Counted from the stretch's first letter, positions 12,723 to 23,251 are shown. The stretch is 64,000 bases of DNA from Citrobacter sedlakii NBRC 105722 (GCF_000759835.1 NZ_BBNB01000001.1:806001-870000); one strand, 5' to 3'. A program made the numbers and translations. The notes: generated from the sequence alone by a model not told the origin.

Positions 12723-13721
12723 TTACTTTTTGGAGAACTCGGCCAGGTTATCTTTATCTACGCCCACGTAAGGAACGCGCACAATTTTGTTTTCAATTTT
12801 CCAGCTGGTGCCGTCTGCGGCGCCTTTGCCATCCGCCAGGTTTTTCGCCAGATCGAATGTCGCTTTCGCCTGGTTGTTGGCGTCATTCAGCACAGTACCG
12901 GCCATCGCTCCGGATTTCACCAGCGCCAGCGCTTCTGGCAGCGCATCCACGCCAAAGACCGGAATGCTGGTTTTATTGTGCGCTTTCAGCGCTTCTACCG
13001 CCCCCATTGCCATCGCATCGTTGTTAGCGATAACCACTTCAATTTTGTTAGCGTTCGGGCCGGACAACCACGCGTCCATTTTGTCTTTCGCCTGAGCGGT
13101 ATCCCACATGGCGGTATCTAACTGAAGCTGTTCGGTCTTGATGCCTTTGTCGTTCAATTCTTTAACCACGTAAGTGGTACGCGCTTCCGCGTCCGGGTGA
13201 CCCGGCTCGCCTTTCAGCAGTACGAACTGAATCTGACCGTCTTTATTCAGATCCCAGCCCTGATTCGCCGCCCAGTGTTTCGCGATCAGATCGCCCTGGA
13301 TAATACCGGATTCTTTGGAGTCAGTGCCGACGTAATAGGCTTTGTCATAACTGTCCAGCGCTTTACGGGAAGGTTCTTTGTTGAAGAAAACCACCGGCAC
13401 GTTCTGGCCGCGGGCTTTTTCAATAACAGTGCCAGCCGCCGCCGGGTCGACCAGGTTGATCGCCAGCGCTTTCACCCCCTTCGCCAGCAGGACGTCTATC
13501 TGATCGTTCTGTTTGGACTGGTCGTTTTGCGAGTCGTTCATCAGCAACTGGACGTCCGGCGCCGCTTTCGCGTCTGCTTCGATAGCCTTACGCACCACGG
13601 ACATAAAGTTATCGTCATATTTATAGATTGTCACACCGATGCGAGTATCCGCGGCGTGCGCAGCCGCGCCGAACAACATGCCTGCCATTACAGCAGAAAG
13701 GGTCAACACCTTCTTATTCAT
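12723..13721 (-). CDS. mglB: periplasmic D-galactose/D-glucose-binding protein MglB
   Basis: 332-residue precursor with a 23-residue signal peptide ending AAAHA, then the mature ADTRIGVT start. The EF-hand-like calcium loop DLNKDGQIQ is visible near residue 157. This is the soluble receptor for MglAC and the chemoreceptor partner of Trg for galactose. It is the first gene of mglBAC, with a class II CRP promoter and a Gal operator upstream. Intact. Confidence 0.98.
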   Translation of the reverse strand: MNKKVLTLSAVMAGMLFGAAAHAADTRIGVTIYKYDDNFMSVVRKAIEADAKAAPDVQLLMNDSQNDQSKQNDQIDVLLAKGVKALAINLVDPAAAGTVIEKARGQNVPVVFFNKEPSRKALDSYDKAYYVGTDSKESGIIQGDLIAKHWAANQGWDLNKDGQIQFVLLKGEPGHPDAEARTTYVVKELNDKGIKTEQLQLDTAMWDTAQAKDKMDAWLSGPNANKIEVVIANNDAMAMGAVEALKAHNKTSIPVFGVDALPEALALVKSGAMAGTVLNDANNQAKATFDLAKNLADGKGAADGTSWKIENKIVRVPYVGVDKDNLAEFSKK

Positions 13722-13945
13722 GGTAACTCCGGTTTTATTATGCAGGGTAGTGCTTCAGATAAATGCCCGGCGGGACAAAACGTTAATGAAGTGTTAATTG
13801 AACGCCGAGGCTCTTTTTAAAAAAATCGTTCTTCCTTGCCCGGTAACGCTCCAGAAATAGGCTTTAATTTTGCTTAAAGCAGCTTTCACTCGTTAAAAGT
13901 GATTACTCACGGTTACATCGTAGTTACACTGCGCTAAGCGGTGCC

Positions 13946-14005
13946 ATCATAGCGACGGCAATGTTAATATACTGTGAATTTACTCACATATTGAAAACGG
14001 TTACA
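13946..14005 (-). promoter_or_regulatory. mglBAC promoter: CRP site, Gal operator and -10
   Basis: The CRP site TGTGA-N6-TCACA at 13973-13988 is a perfect consensus. Its centre is 41.5 bp from a start point implied by the minus-strand -10 TATGAT at 13946-13951, a class II arrangement. The Gal operator TGAAAACGGTTACA at 13992-14005 matches TGnAAnCGnTTnCA perfectly and lies just upstream. Together they predict cAMP-CRP activation and GalS/GalR repression. Confidence 0.9.
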
Positions 14006-14015
14006 TCTGCCGACG

Positions 14016-15041
14016 TCATGAGTTAGTGATCACCACCGCATTCTGCCGGGCGGCGACGGAATGCCGCCTGACCAGCGTCGGCATAAAACAGTGGGTCGCC
14101 GTTGCGTCCAGCGTCCCCGCCGCGCCCTGTAATGCCAGTTCGGTCGCCAGTTTCGCCATTGACGCGATGGGATAACGCACCGTTGTCAGTTGTGGATCGG
14201 TGTAACGGGCAATGGGAATATCATCGAAACCAATGATCGAAAGATGCAGCGGGATGGCAATGCCGTTATCCTTGAGTGCCGTCAGCGCGCCGGCGGCCAT
14301 GCTGTCGTTATAGGCGAAGACGGCGGTCAGTTGCAGGTTGCGCCCCAGCAGTTCGACCATTGCAGACTCCCCGCCCTGCATGTCCGGCGAGCCCACGCCT
14401 GTCCAGCTTTCCGGCGGCGTTATCCCCTGCTCGCCAAGCGCGCTCAGCCACCCTTCCCTGCGCATATCGTCATCTTCAATTCCGTGGCTGGAGGCCAAAT
14501 AACCAATCCGCTGGTGACCGTTGTTCAGCAGCATCCGGGTCGCCATTTTCGCGCCGCTGATGTTGTCCAGGCAGACGCAGCGATGAGCATAGCCAGGCAC
14601 GATACGGTTAATCAGCACCATGCCGGGGATTTGATCCATAAATTCGCCCAGTTCACGATCGCTCAGCGCCTTTGAATGGACGATCAGCGCGTTACATCGC
14701 TGACGGATCAGCACTTCAATCGCATGGCGCTCTTTTTCCGCCTCATGATAGCTATTGCCGATCAGGACATATTTCTGATGCTGTTGGGCGACCATATCGA
14801 CCGCTTTCACCAGTGCGCCAAAAAAGGCATCTGAGACATCCATCACCACCACGCCGATGGTTTCACTCACCTGCGTCGCCAGCGCCTGCGCATTGGCGTT
14901 GGGGCGATAGCCCAGCAGCGTCACCGCTTTCATTACCGCCTCGCGCGTATCGGGACTGACCAGCGCGCTGTTGTTTAAAACCCGGGAAACCGTCGCCACG
15001 GATACGCCAGCCTGACGCGCCACATCACGTATGGTGATCAT
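14016..15041 (-). CDS. galS: mgl operon repressor GalS (LacI family)
   Basis: 341-residue LacI/GalR-type regulator. The N-terminal helix-turn-helix ([20 protein letters not shown]) binds the Gal operators seen upstream of mglB and of galS itself. A periplasmic-binding-protein-like sugar domain follows. The ATG at 15041 gives the standard GalS start; an in-frame start 7 codons upstream has no better ribosome site. It ends VVITNS, about five residues earlier than I recall for E. coli. Galactose releases it from DNA. Confidence 0.96.
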   Translation of the reverse strand: MITIRDVARQAGVSVATVSRVLNNSALVSPDTREAVMKAVTLLGYRPNANAQALATQVSETIGVVVMDVSDAFFGALVKAVDMVAQQHQKYVLIGNSYHEAEKERHAIEVLIRQRCNALIVHSKALSDRELGEFMDQIPGMVLINRIVPGYAHRCVCLDNISGAKMATRMLLNNGHQRIGYLASSHGIEDDDMRREGWLSALGEQGITPPESWTGVGSPDMQGGESAMVELLGRNLQLTAVFAYNDSMAAGALTALKDNGIAIPLHLSIIGFDDIPIARYTDPQLTTVRYPIASMAKLATELALQGAAGTLDATATHCFMPTLVRRHSVAARQNAVVITNS

Positions 15042-15091
15042 ATTCACTACCCTGTTTGACAATGCAGTGGTTCACTGCACAACTGGCGGCT

Positions 15092-15152
15092 ATTTTGTCA
15101 GCGGTAGGAAAAGCGCTACGTGAGTAAGGTCACAGGGATGAAAGCGCTTACA
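15092..15152 (-). promoter_or_regulatory. galS promoter: CRP site and Gal operator
   Basis: A near-consensus CRP site CGTGA-N6-TCACA lies at 15119-15134. The Gal operator TGAAAGCGCTTACA at 15139-15152 matches the Gal consensus in every fixed position. A -10-like CAAAAT on the minus strand at 15092-15097 puts the CRP centre near -41.5, the same architecture as the mglB promoter. This implies autoregulation of galS. Confidence 0.8.
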
Positions 15153-15183
15153 TCCGTTTTGTTAATGATTGTGATCCAGATCG

Positions 15184-16341
15184 TTATCCGGATGTATGAG
15201 AGATGCGCGCTCCTGATGCCCGCAGGGTTAACTGACGCCATACCCATTCTACCGGCCCCTGCGGCAGGAAGCGCAACCAGAAAACCGAGAACAGCAGGTT
15301 TACCAGCCAGACGGGGATGACGAACAGCAATAGCGTGCTACGGTCAAACTGCATAAATAAGCCAAACTGATAAAACAGCGTGGTACAGAGGAGCGTTTGT
15401 AGCAGGTAGTTGGTCAGCGCCATCCGCCCAACGCAGGCGATGGCAAATACGAGTTTTAGACGACTTAGCTGCGGCCAGTAGCCGAACAGCAGCGCGGCAT
15501 AGCCGATCGTCTGTAACGGCGCGCTCAGCTCGCGCGGCGCTTGTAACAAAAACGCGCACCAGCGGTAGCTCCACGCCAGTTGCCACTGCGCAACCACGGC
15601 AGGCAGATTAATCAGCAGGCCAACGGCAATCAGCAGGAAACCGGTGCGTCGATAGTGGGCAAGGCTATACTGCCCTTTCAGCCAACCGCTGCGCATCAGC
15701 GATGCCCCGACCAGCATCATCCCGGCCAGTTGCCAGCCATACTGCGCGCCCAGCGCCAGCAGACTGTTGGACAACGCGTCAACCCGGTTGCTGATGGCTT
15801 CCATACCCCCGTTCACCTTCCAGTATTTTTCATACAGAAGCGCCGCGTCGTCTGGCGTCCACGCGCGACTGGTTTGGCTGTCAGAGATCGCGCCGAGCAG
15901 CAGTAATACGCCAATACCGACCAGATACAGCAGAATGCCCGTATTCATCAGGCTTTTTACCGAAGGCGCATCGCGCACCAGCCGCCAGCAAATCAGCCCG
16001 ACCAGGCCATAAGCCAGCAAAATATCGCCATCCCAGAACAACAGGGCATGCAAAAAACCCAGCAAAACCAGCAGGGTCAGTCGCGCCTGGATCCAGCGTT
16101 TTCCGCGCGGCAGCAGCATTTGCAGTCCCGCTCCAAACAACAAGGCAAAAAGCGTGAGGAATTTGGCCTGGGCGAACACATCGAGTACAGCCCAGGTCCA
16201 GGCATCCTGCGCGGTAATCTCGCCATACCAGGCAGGATTAAGGTAAGCCGCCTTTGGTAAACCAAAGGCGCTGATATTCAGAAGCAGAATGCCCAGAACG
16301 GCGACGCCACGAACAACATCCAGCGTGACATTTCGCGCCAT
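15184..16341 (-). CDS. yeiB: DUF418 family membrane protein YeiB
   Basis: 385-residue polytopic inner-membrane protein of the DUF418/YeiB family, with roughly ten hydrophobic segments and a conserved N-terminal DVVRGVAVLGILLLNI block. It lies 14 nt downstream of folE on the same strand and is likely co-transcribed with it. Members resemble membrane acyltransferases and transporters, but no activity is established for YeiB. Length equals that of E. coli YeiB. Confidence 0.92.
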   Translation of the reverse strand: MARNVTLDVVRGVAVLGILLLNISAFGLPKAAYLNPAWYGEITAQDAWTWAVLDVFAQAKFLTLFALLFGAGLQMLLPRGKRWIQARLTLLVLLGFLHALLFWDGDILLAYGLVGLICWRLVRDAPSVKSLMNTGILLYLVGIGVLLLLGAISDSQTSRAWTPDDAALLYEKYWKVNGGMEAISNRVDALSNSLLALGAQYGWQLAGMMLVGASLMRSGWLKGQYSLAHYRRTGFLLIAVGLLINLPAVVAQWQLAWSYRWCAFLLQAPRELSAPLQTIGYAALLFGYWPQLSRLKLVFAIACVGRMALTNYLLQTLLCTTLFYQFGLFMQFDRSTLLLFVIPVWLVNLLFSVFWLRFLPQGPVEWVWRQLTLRASGARISHTSG

Positions 16342-16355
16342 AGCCTCTGCCCCGA

Positions 16356-17024
16356 TCAGTTATGGTGACGCACTGCGCGCAAGAATTCCTGACGCGTATT
16401 CTGGCTGGACTTGAACAGACCGCCGAGCGAAGTGGTGGTGGTGGCGCTGGTCGCATCGCGGATACCGCGCGCTTTCACGCAATAATGCACAGCATCAATC
16501 GATACCGCGACATTGTTCGTGCCGAGCAGGGTCTGCAAGGCGGTCAGGATCTGCTGGGTTAAGCGCTCCTGCACCTGCGGACGCTGTGCGAAGAACTGCA
16601 CGATGCGATTGATTTTTGACAGGCCGATCACCGAATCTTTCGGGATATAGGCGACCGTCGCTTTACCGTCGATAGTCACAAAATGGTGCTCACAGGTACT
16701 GGTCAGCGTGATATCGCGCACCGTCACCATTTCATCCACCTTCATTTTGTTTTCTATGACGGTAATTTTCGGGAAGTTGGCGTAATCCAGACCAGAGAAA
16801 ATTTCATCGACATACATTTTCGCAATGCGATGCGGCGTTTCCATCAGGCTGTCATCGCTCAGGTCGAGATTAAGCAGCTGCATAATTTCGGTCATATGGC
16901 CGGCGATAAGACGTTTGCGCGTTTCGTTATCCATCTCATGCACGGGCGGGCGCAACGGTGTTTCCAGCCCTCGCGCGACCAGCGCTTCATGTACCAGAGC
17001 CGCTTCTTTACTCAGTGATGACAT
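16356..17024 (-). CDS. folE: GTP cyclohydrolase I
   Basis: 222-residue homodecameric enzyme converting GTP to dihydroneopterin triphosphate, the first step of tetrahydrofolate synthesis. The zinc ligands Cys111 and His114 (TCEHHF) and Cys182 (HYCVKARG) are present. The ATG at 17022-17024 sits 8 nt after AGGAG; a TTG immediately upstream is in frame but unnecessary. It heads a folE-yeiB transcription unit divergent from yeiG. Confidence 0.98.
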   Translation of the reverse strand: MSSLSKEAALVHEALVARGLETPLRPPVHEMDNETRKRLIAGHMTEIMQLLNLDLSDDSLMETPHRIAKMYVDEIFSGLDYANFPKITVIENKMKVDEMVTVRDITLTSTCEHHFVTIDGKATVAYIPKDSVIGLSKINRIVQFFAQRPQVQERLTQQILTALQTLLGTNNVAVSIDAVHYCVKARGIRDATSATTTTSLGGLFKSSQNTRQEFLRAVRHHN

Positions 17025-17331
17025 CAATTTTTCTCCTGCAGGTGTGGCGCCTCTGCCCTGCGTGGGGCAAAGTTTGTCGGCTGTGTGACAGCCCGATTAT
17101 TGTGCGTGAGGCCGTGCACATAATCCAGTATTCACAACGATAATTATTGAAATCGTCGTTGCCTTTCGTTCCGCCGCCAGAACAGACTGCGGAAATCTGT
17201 TAATTATACGTTGTGCAAATGATGAGGCATCTTTGCTGAATGCGGAAGTGAAAGTTACTCACAGCACCATGAATTATCTGTATTATGGGGCGTTTGCGAA
17301 CACATTCCGATCACATAACAAGGAGCCACGC
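17025..17331. other. folE / yeiG divergent intergenic region
   Basis: 307 bp without a gene between the divergent folE and yeiG starts. It must hold both promoters. I saw no convincing operator, repeat or small reading frame. An in-frame extension of yeiG to 17233 lacks a ribosome site, whereas AAGGAG at 17320-17325 fits the ATG at 17332. Confidence 0.6.
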
Positions 17332-18168
17332 ATGGAAATGCTTGAGGAGCACCGCTGTTTTGAAGGTTGGCAGCAACGCTGGCGACACGACTCCACCACG
17401 CTGAACTGTACAATGACGTTCAGCATTTTTCTTCCGCCGCCCCGCGACAACACACCGCCTCCGGTCCTGTACTGGCTCTCGGGCTTAACCTGTAATGACG
17501 AAAACTTTACCACCAAAGCGGGCGCGCAGCGGATTGCCGCAGAACTGGGGATGGTACTGGTCATGCCGGACACCAGCCCGCGCGGTGACGCGGTCGCCAA
17601 CGATGACGGTTACGATCTCGGCCAGGGCGCCGGTTTCTACCTCAATGCCACGCAGCAGCCCTGGGCCGCGCATTTCCGCATGTACGACTATATTCGCGAC
17701 GAACTGCCTGCGCTGATCCAGGCGCAATTCAACGTCAGCGATCGCTGTGCGATCAGCGGCCATTCAATGGGCGGACACGGCGCGTTGGTACTGGCGTTAA
17801 AGAACCCCGGCAAATATACCAGCGTTTCCGCCTTTGCGCCGATCGTTAACCCCTGCCGCGTGCCCTGGGGCGAAAAAGCTTTTTCCGCTTATCTGGGTGA
17901 GGATAAAGCCGACTGGGCACAATGGGACAGCTGCGCGCTGATGTATGCCAGCAAGCCGGAAGAGGCCATACCGACGCTTATCGATCAGGGCGACAGCGAT
18001 CAGTTCCTCGCCGATCAGCTCCAGCCTGCCGTTCTGGCGGAAGCCGCCCGGCAGACCGCGTGGCCCATGACGCTGCGTATTCAGCCGGGCTACGACCACA
18101 GCTATTACTTTATCGCCTCCTTTATAGAGGATCATCTGCGGTTCCACGCCGAACATCTGATGAAATAA
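17332..18168 (+). CDS. yeiG: S-formylglutathione hydrolase YeiG
   Basis: 278-residue alpha/beta-hydrolase of the esterase D family that hydrolyses S-formylglutathione to formate and glutathione in formaldehyde detoxification. The nucleophile elbow GHSMGG places the catalytic Ser at 145. The oxyanion block [10 protein letters not shown] (residues 50-59) and the late GYDHSYYF with the catalytic His are also present. Length and start match E. coli YeiG; AAGGAG precedes the ATG. It stands alone between folE and the receptor gene. FrmB is its paralogue. Confidence 0.95.
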   Translation: MEMLEEHRCFEGWQQRWRHDSTTLNCTMTFSIFLPPPRDNTPPPVLYWLSGLTCNDENFTTKAGAQRIAAELGMVLVMPDTSPRGDAVANDDGYDLGQGAGFYLNATQQPWAAHFRMYDYIRDELPALIQAQFNVSDRCAISGHSMGGHGALVLALKNPGKYTSVSAFAPIVNPCRVPWGEKAFSAYLGEDKADWAQWDSCALMYASKPEEAIPTLIDQGDSDQFLADQLQPAVLAEAARQTAWPMTLRIQPGYDHSYYFIASFIEDHLRFHAEHLMK

Positions 18169-18511
18169 TGCGCATGCCCGGCTCTGTCGCCGGGCACAAC
18201 GTCGGTGGGGGCACGCGCCCTCTCCTGTTTACCGGGCTTGCCGCGCCTCTCCAATTTTTCCGTCATATCTCCTTTTTTTCTTCATTTTTTCGTCACATTT
18301 ACGTTTACGTATCCTGTTGACTTGCAAGCTTTTTCTTTATAAATCAACTAAACACAAATGATTTCAATTATCATTTGTGTTTACAAATATTGATTATTTT
18401 GTACAATTCTTCCGCTTCTTTACCGCAAAGAGTCCTTAAAAGACAAAGACATACAGTTGTCATGGCCTTTTACATGACAAGCGGATTTTACTCGTTTAAT
18501 GGAATGACAAA
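18169..18511 (+). promoter_or_regulatory. cirA-locus regulatory region with a 27-bp Fur-type palindrome
   Basis: This 343-bp gap first contains a stem (TGCCCGGC/GCCGGGCA, 18175-18196) after yeiG. It then holds a palindrome at 18353-18379 with perfect 10-bp arms CACAAATGAT and ATCATTTGTG around TTCAATT. The ATGAT...ATCAT core fits the Fur box and lies about 130 bp before the receptor start. Iron-Fur repression is therefore expected. Confidence 0.8.
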
Positions 18512-20497
18512 ATGACCATACCTCACGTTAAGGCTCTCGCTGTCGCCGTCGGCGCGGCATGCCTCCCATCGCTCGTTCAGGCTGCCGATCAGGATACCGT
18601 TGTGGTGACAGCAACCGGATTTGAGCAGAAAATTCAGAACGCGCCTGCGTCGATTTCGGTTATCACCAAACAGCAACTTGAAGATAAAGCGTATCGCGAC
18701 GTGACCGACGCGCTGAAAGACGTCCCCGGTGTCGTGGTCACCGGCGGCGGAAGCAGCAGCGACATCAGCATCCGCGGGATGGCGTCGCAGTACACGCTGT
18801 TCCTCGTCAACGGCAAACGCATTAGCACCCGCGGAACCCGCCCGAACAGCGACAATTCCGGTATCGAACAAGGCTGGCTGCCGCCGCTGGAGTCTATCGA
18901 ACGTATCGAAGTGATTCGCGGCCCGATGTCCTCGCTGTACGGTTCCGATGCCATGGGCGGCGTGATTAACGTGATCACCAAAAAAGTCTCCAACACTAAA
19001 GGCTGGAGCGGCTCGCTGCATGGCGACGCCACCTTCCAGGAAGACAGTGATTCCGGCGATCTGTTTCAGACCAACGCCTATGCCTCCGGTCCGCTGATCG
19101 ACGGCCTGCTGGGGGCGAAAGTGACCGGCCTGCTCTCTCGCCGCGCGGAAGACCAGATCGTCAACGGCTATAATGAACAGCGCCTGCGCAACGGCGGCCT
19201 GACCCTGAACTTCACGCCGGACGATAAAAACGATTTCGATTTTGATATTGCCCGCGAGCTTCAGGATCGCAACAGTACGCCGGGTAAATCCATGGCGGCG
19301 GAAACCTGCCGCAATGGCACCTGCAAGCCGAACAGCAAAAGCGAAAACCGCTATGAGCATACGACATATTCATTGACTCACAGCGGCTACTATGAAGACG
19401 TCAACAGCACCAGCTACATCCAGCAGGAAGAAACCAACAATCCTGGCCGTGAGATGAAGTCCTATAACACCATCTTCAATAACCAGAACCAGATTTTCCT
19501 CGGGGCGCATACGCTGACGCTGGGCGGTCAGTATCGCTATGAAAAACTGACGGACAACGGCAACCAACTGGAAGCGGCAGACGGTCTGAACAAACTCACC
19601 CGCTGGAGCTGGGCGCTGTTTGCGGAAGACGAATGGGCGATGACCGACAGCTTCACGCTGACCGGCGGCATTCGGATGGATAAAGACGAAAACTACGGCG
19701 ATAACTGGACACCGCGCGGTTACGGCGTCTGGCATCTGAACGATCAATGGACGTTGAAAGGCGGTGTATCTGCGGGCTATCGCGCGCCGGATCTGCGTCA
19801 GTCCTCTGCAAGCTGGGGGCAAGTCACCGGCGGGGGCCGTCTGAACGGAATCATCGTAGGCAACCCGGACCTGAAACCGGAAAAAAGCCTGAGCGAAGAG
19901 CTGGCGTTGCTGTGGGATAACGGTGAAAACCTTAACGCAGGCGTCACCCTGTTCAATACCGATTTCAAAGATAAAATCACCGAAGTGCGCCGCTGTAACA
20001 GCAGCGCCGACCCGGCCTGCACCATCGGCAGCACCCAGTATGATTTTGTCAGCGATCGCGTCAACGTTGATGAAGCCACTATGCGCGGCGTGGAATCCAC
20101 CTTCGGCTGGAAAATCACCCCCGATATCAACTGGACGGCGAACTATACCTATACCGAATCAGAACAAAAGAGCGGTCAGTTTTCTGGCAAGCCGTTAAAC
20201 AAAATGCCTAAGCATATGTTCAACACCACGCTGGACTGGCAGGCCACACAGGACGTGGGATTCTGGAGCCGGGTGAACTTCCGTGGTAAAACCTCTGAAT
20301 ACCTGAGCCGAACCTCGATGTCGCAGGGCACGCCGTCGTATACCCAGGTGGATGTTGGCCTGCGCTATAACGCGAATAAAAACCTGCTGGTGACCGCCGG
20401 GGTGTATAACGTTCTGGATAAACAGATCGATTACGACACGTATGACACGGTACTGGATGGCCGTCGCTATACGGTGGGGCTGACGTATAACTTCTGA
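18512..20497 (+). CDS. cirA: TonB-dependent catecholate siderophore receptor at the cirA locus
   Basis: 661-residue outer-membrane receptor. It has a signal peptide of about 25 residues (ending LVQAA), TonB box DTVVVTA at residues 28-34 and a plug domain with GPMSSLYGSDAMGGVINVIT. A 22-strand-type barrel follows and ends in the terminal Phe (YNF). Two cysteine pairs (TCRNGTC; RCN...ACT) lie in loops. It should import ferric catecholates using TonB-ExbBD. Position and length match cirA, but the N-terminus and loops differ clearly from the E. coli CirA I know, so the symbol rests mainly on the locus. A Fur-type palindrome lies upstream and a terminator downstream. Confidence 0.8.
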   Translation: MTIPHVKALAVAVGAACLPSLVQAADQDTVVVTATGFEQKIQNAPASISVITKQQLEDKAYRDVTDALKDVPGVVVTGGGSSSDISIRGMASQYTLFLVNGKRISTRGTRPNSDNSGIEQGWLPPLESIERIEVIRGPMSSLYGSDAMGGVINVITKKVSNTKGWSGSLHGDATFQEDSDSGDLFQTNAYASGPLIDGLLGAKVTGLLSRRAEDQIVNGYNEQRLRNGGLTLNFTPDDKNDFDFDIARELQDRNSTPGKSMAAETCRNGTCKPNSKSENRYEHTTYSLTHSGYYEDVNSTSYIQQEETNNPGREMKSYNTIFNNQNQIFLGAHTLTLGGQYRYEKLTDNGNQLEAADGLNKLTRWSWALFAEDEWAMTDSFTLTGGIRMDKDENYGDNWTPRGYGVWHLNDQWTLKGGVSAGYRAPDLRQSSASWGQVTGGGRLNGIIVGNPDLKPEKSLSEELALLWDNGENLNAGVTLFNTDFKDKITEVRRCNSSADPACTIGSTQYDFVSDRVNVDEATMRGVESTFGWKITPDINWTANYTYTESEQKSGQFSGKPLNKMPKHMFNTTLDWQATQDVGFWSRVNFRGKTSEYLSRTSMSQGTPSYTQVDVGLRYNANKNLLVTAGVYNVLDKQIDYDTYDTVLDGRRYTVGLTYNF

Positions 20498-20510
20498 GGC
20501 TGAGAGCATA

Positions 20511-20546
20511 AAAAAACCCCGGCATGATATATGTCGGGGTTTTTTG
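20511..20546 (+). terminator. terminator after the TonB receptor gene
   Basis: AAAAAACCCCGGCAT and ATGTCGGGGTTTTTT form a strong stem flanked by A and T runs. It lies between the convergent receptor gene and lysP, so it can serve both strands. Confidence 0.9.
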
Positions 20547-20549
20547 TTT

Positions 20550-20586
20550 GCCGGAAGGCGATGCAATAGTCTTTTCCGGCCTACAG
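20550..20586. repeat. REP-like element
   Basis: GCCGGAAGGCGATGCAAT...TTTTCCGGCCTAC has the enterobacterial REP layout (GCCGGATGGCG...TCCGGCCTAC) and lies just beyond the terminator, before the lysP stop. Confidence 0.7.
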
Positions 20587-20594
20587 GTAAGCGC

Positions 20595-22070
20595 TTAGCG
20601 CGGTTTCTTCAGGCGTTCGGGGAACTGCATTTCGCTGTAGCGAACAAAACGAGAGCCTTTTACCAGCTTGTAGCCAAACCAGATAATCAGGAACAGCGGG
20701 ATACCAATGTAGGTTGCCGCGACGCCGCCCCAGTCAATGGTGTCTTTCAGGAATGCTTCGTAGTTCTGGCCGAGCGTAATGATCAGGCACAGCACAAAAG
20801 CGAAGATGGGTCCCAGCGGGAAGAAGCCTGAACGATACGGCAGGTCGTTAATATCGTTGCCCTGCATAACATAGCCGCGACGGAAGCGATAATGGCTGAT
20901 CGCAATCCCCAGCCAGGCGATAAAACCGGTCATCCCCGAGGTGTTGAGCAACCACAAATAGACCGTCTGGTTTCCGAACATGGAGGTCAGGAAGCACAGA
21001 CCGGCAATCACGGTGGTGGCATACAGCGCGTTACGCGGTACCCCGCCGCGGGACAGCTTCGCGAAAATACGCGGCGCTTTACCGTCGCAGGCCAGGGTGT
21101 AAAGCATACGGGTTGACGCATACATCCCGGAGTTACCCGCCGACAGTACCGCCGTCAGGATCACCGCATTCATTACCGCCGCCGCCGAAAGCAGACCCGC
21201 ATGCTGGAACACCAGCGTGAACGGACTGACGCTGATGTCTTTCACATCGTTACGCAGCAGGCTCGGATCGGTATACGGAATGATCAGGCTGATAATCAGG
21301 ATAGCGAAGACGTAGAACAACAGGATTCGCCAGAACACCTGACGTACCGCGCGCGGAATGTTTTTTTCCGGATCTTCAGACTCACCGGCGGCGATACCGA
21401 TAAGCTCAGTCCCCTGGAAGGAGAAGCCGACAATCATCGCCACGCCGATCATCGCCGCAAAGCCGCCCGCAAACGGCGCATCGCCGGTTGTCCAGTTGCT
21501 CCAGCCCACCGGCTGCGTGCCTTTGAAAATACCGACAATCATCATGATGCCCACGATGATAAAGATGATTACCGTCGCCACTTTGATCAGCGAGAACCAG
21601 TATTCCGCTTCACCAAACCCGCGTACCGAGATGTAGTTCAACAGGAAAATCACCCCAAGGAACAGCGCGCTCCAGATCCAGCCGGGCGTGTCGGGGAACC
21701 ACCAGCTCATCACCAGTTGCGCGGCGACCAGGTCAACAGCGATCGTCACCGCCCAGTTGTACCAGTAGTTCCAGCCCAGCGCAAAGCCAAAGCCTTCTTC
21801 AACATAGTTCTGGCCATAGGTGGCAAACGAACCTGAAACCGGCATATACGCCGCCAGTTCGCCAAGACTGGTCATCAGGAAGTAGACCATCAGGCCAATC
21901 AGGATATAGGAAAACAGCGCGCCGCCTGGACCCGCTGCTGAAATGGTTGCGCCAGATGCAACGAAAAGCCCCGTACCGATAGAGCCGCCGATGGCGATCA
22001 TCGTCAGGTGGCGCGCCTTCAGTTCGCGACGTAGCGCGGGCGCTTCTGTGGTTTTAGTTTTGGAAACCAT
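20595..22070 (-). CDS. lysP: lysine-specific permease LysP
   Basis: 491-residue amino-acid permease of the APC superfamily with twelve membrane segments. The N-terminal GGSIGTGLFVASG block (residues 28-40) is the substrate-site signature of the family. It imports L-lysine by proton symport and, as known in E. coli, also restrains the CadC lysine sensor. The ATG at 22070 gives the known MVSKTKTTEAP N-terminus; an upstream in-frame ATG would add 23 residues with no ribosome site. It is transcribed alone. Confidence 0.97.
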   Translation of the reverse strand: MVSKTKTTEAPALRRELKARHLTMIAIGGSIGTGLFVASGATISAAGPGGALFSYILIGLMVYFLMTSLGELAAYMPVSGSFATYGQNYVEEGFGFALGWNYWYNWAVTIAVDLVAAQLVMSWWFPDTPGWIWSALFLGVIFLLNYISVRGFGEAEYWFSLIKVATVIIFIIVGIMMIVGIFKGTQPVGWSNWTTGDAPFAGGFAAMIGVAMIVGFSFQGTELIGIAAGESEDPEKNIPRAVRQVFWRILLFYVFAILIISLIIPYTDPSLLRNDVKDISVSPFTLVFQHAGLLSAAAVMNAVILTAVLSAGNSGMYASTRMLYTLACDGKAPRIFAKLSRGGVPRNALYATTVIAGLCFLTSMFGNQTVYLWLLNTSGMTGFIAWLGIAISHYRFRRGYVMQGNDINDLPYRSGFFPLGPIFAFVLCLIITLGQNYEAFLKDTIDWGGVAATYIGIPLFLIIWFGYKLVKGSRFVRYSEMQFPERLKKPR

Positions 22071-22198
22071 GTGAAAATGCTGTCCATCCAAAAAATGAGG
22101 CGCGATTGTAGCAGACGAAACGCCATCCTTCCGGCACAAATGCGCAGTTATAAGAGACCTTCATGACTGGCCGCGGATTATAAGTAAAGCACTAAAGT

Positions 22199-22262
22199 GT
22201 AGGCCGGACAGGACGATTTCGCGTCCTGGTTCTCTAAGGACGCGAAGAGGATGCCGGATAGA
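22199..22262. repeat. REP-like inverted repeat between lysP and yeiE
   Basis: GTAGGCCGGACAGGACG opens and GATGCCGGATAG closes a compound element with internal GGACG/CGTCC pairing. It resembles a REP/BIME unit. It lies in the gap between the lysP start and the yeiE stop. Confidence 0.6.
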
Positions 22263-22289
22263 GGAGAGACCGCCTCCCGCTTGCGGAAG

Positions 22290-23153
22290 TTATTCGCAGT
22301 AGCGTAAAAAGCGCAGCAGCGCGTTTGACAGGTGTTTCTGGCGATGGTGAATGCGCCACAGGGTACGCACCAGCCGCGGCAGCGGTACCGCTACTTCGCT
22401 CAGCGTACCGGCATGCAACTGTTCTTCAATCACCCGCCGCGACAGGCAACTGATGCCCAGTCCGTGGCGTACGGCGTGCTTAATGGCTTCCGAATTTCCC
22501 AGCTCCATCGCCATTTCAAATTTGGGTAAATGCGACAACAGCAGGTAGTCCACGATTTCCCGTGTGCCGGAACCCCGTTCGCGCAAGATCCAAGGGGCGG
22601 CGGCAAGCTGCTCCAGCGTCACCGGTTTTTGCGCCAGCGGCGAAGAGGGCGCGGCAAACACCACCAGCTCATCCTCAAGCCACGGCTCCGAAATGATTTC
22701 CGTACTGTGACATGGCCCTTCGATCAGGCCGATATCGACGCGAAAATCGAGCACCGCGGTGATCACATCCTGACTGTTACCCACGCTCAGCTCCAGCGGT
22801 AAATCCGGGAAGTCATGACGATAACGGGCAATGACCGCAGGAAGAATATAGTTACCAATGGTGCTGCTCGCATAGACCCGAAGAGCGCCGTTATCTTCGC
22901 GAAACAGTTGTTCAATTTCCGAGGCCTGCTCCAGCAGCGCCAGCGCCCGTGGGTACAACAATCGCCCGTGTTCGTTCACCACCAGCCGCTTTCCCACCCG
23001 GTCAAATAGCTGAACGCCAAGCTGTCCTTCCAGGTCGGTGAGCGCCGCGCTGACCGCCGATTGCGACAGCGCCAGCATCACCGATGCCTGGGTTGTCGAG
23101 CCGCTTTTTAAAACTTCGGTGAATACTTCCAGTTGTCGCAGGGTGATGTGCAT
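22290..23153 (-). CDS. yeiE: LysR-family transcriptional regulator YeiE
   Basis: 287-residue LysR-type regulator with an N-terminal winged helix-turn-helix (about residues 4-62, [20 protein letters not shown] and [15 protein letters not shown]). A periplasmic-binding-like effector domain follows. It is divergent from yeiH across a 98-bp AT-rich gap, the standard layout for a LysR regulator and its target. In enterobacteria YeiE has been tied to sulfite and iron responses; that link is from the literature and not from this sequence. Confidence 0.93.
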   Translation of the reverse strand: MHITLRQLEVFTEVLKSGSTTQASVMLALSQSAVSAALTDLEGQLGVQLFDRVGKRLVVNEHGRLLYPRALALLEQASEIEQLFREDNGALRVYASSTIGNYILPAVIARYRHDFPDLPLELSVGNSQDVITAVLDFRVDIGLIEGPCHSTEIISEPWLEDELVVFAAPSSPLAQKPVTLEQLAAAPWILRERGSGTREIVDYLLLSHLPKFEMAMELGNSEAIKHAVRHGLGISCLSRRVIEEQLHAGTLSEVAVPLPRLVRTLWRIHHRQKHLSNALLRFLRYCE

Positions 23154-23251
23154 GGTCGCTTACCACTTATAAAGATTAATTATAAATATATAATCAATTT
23201 TATTTTTAAACCAGATCGCCGTAATCTTTTGCCCAGATAAAGGAGAAGGTT

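Noticed and set aside
18488-19360. 290-residue minus-strand open frame across the TonB receptor gene
   Set aside because: It lies entirely antisense to the receptor's coding frame, has no ribosome site and its composition follows from the codon pattern of the true gene.
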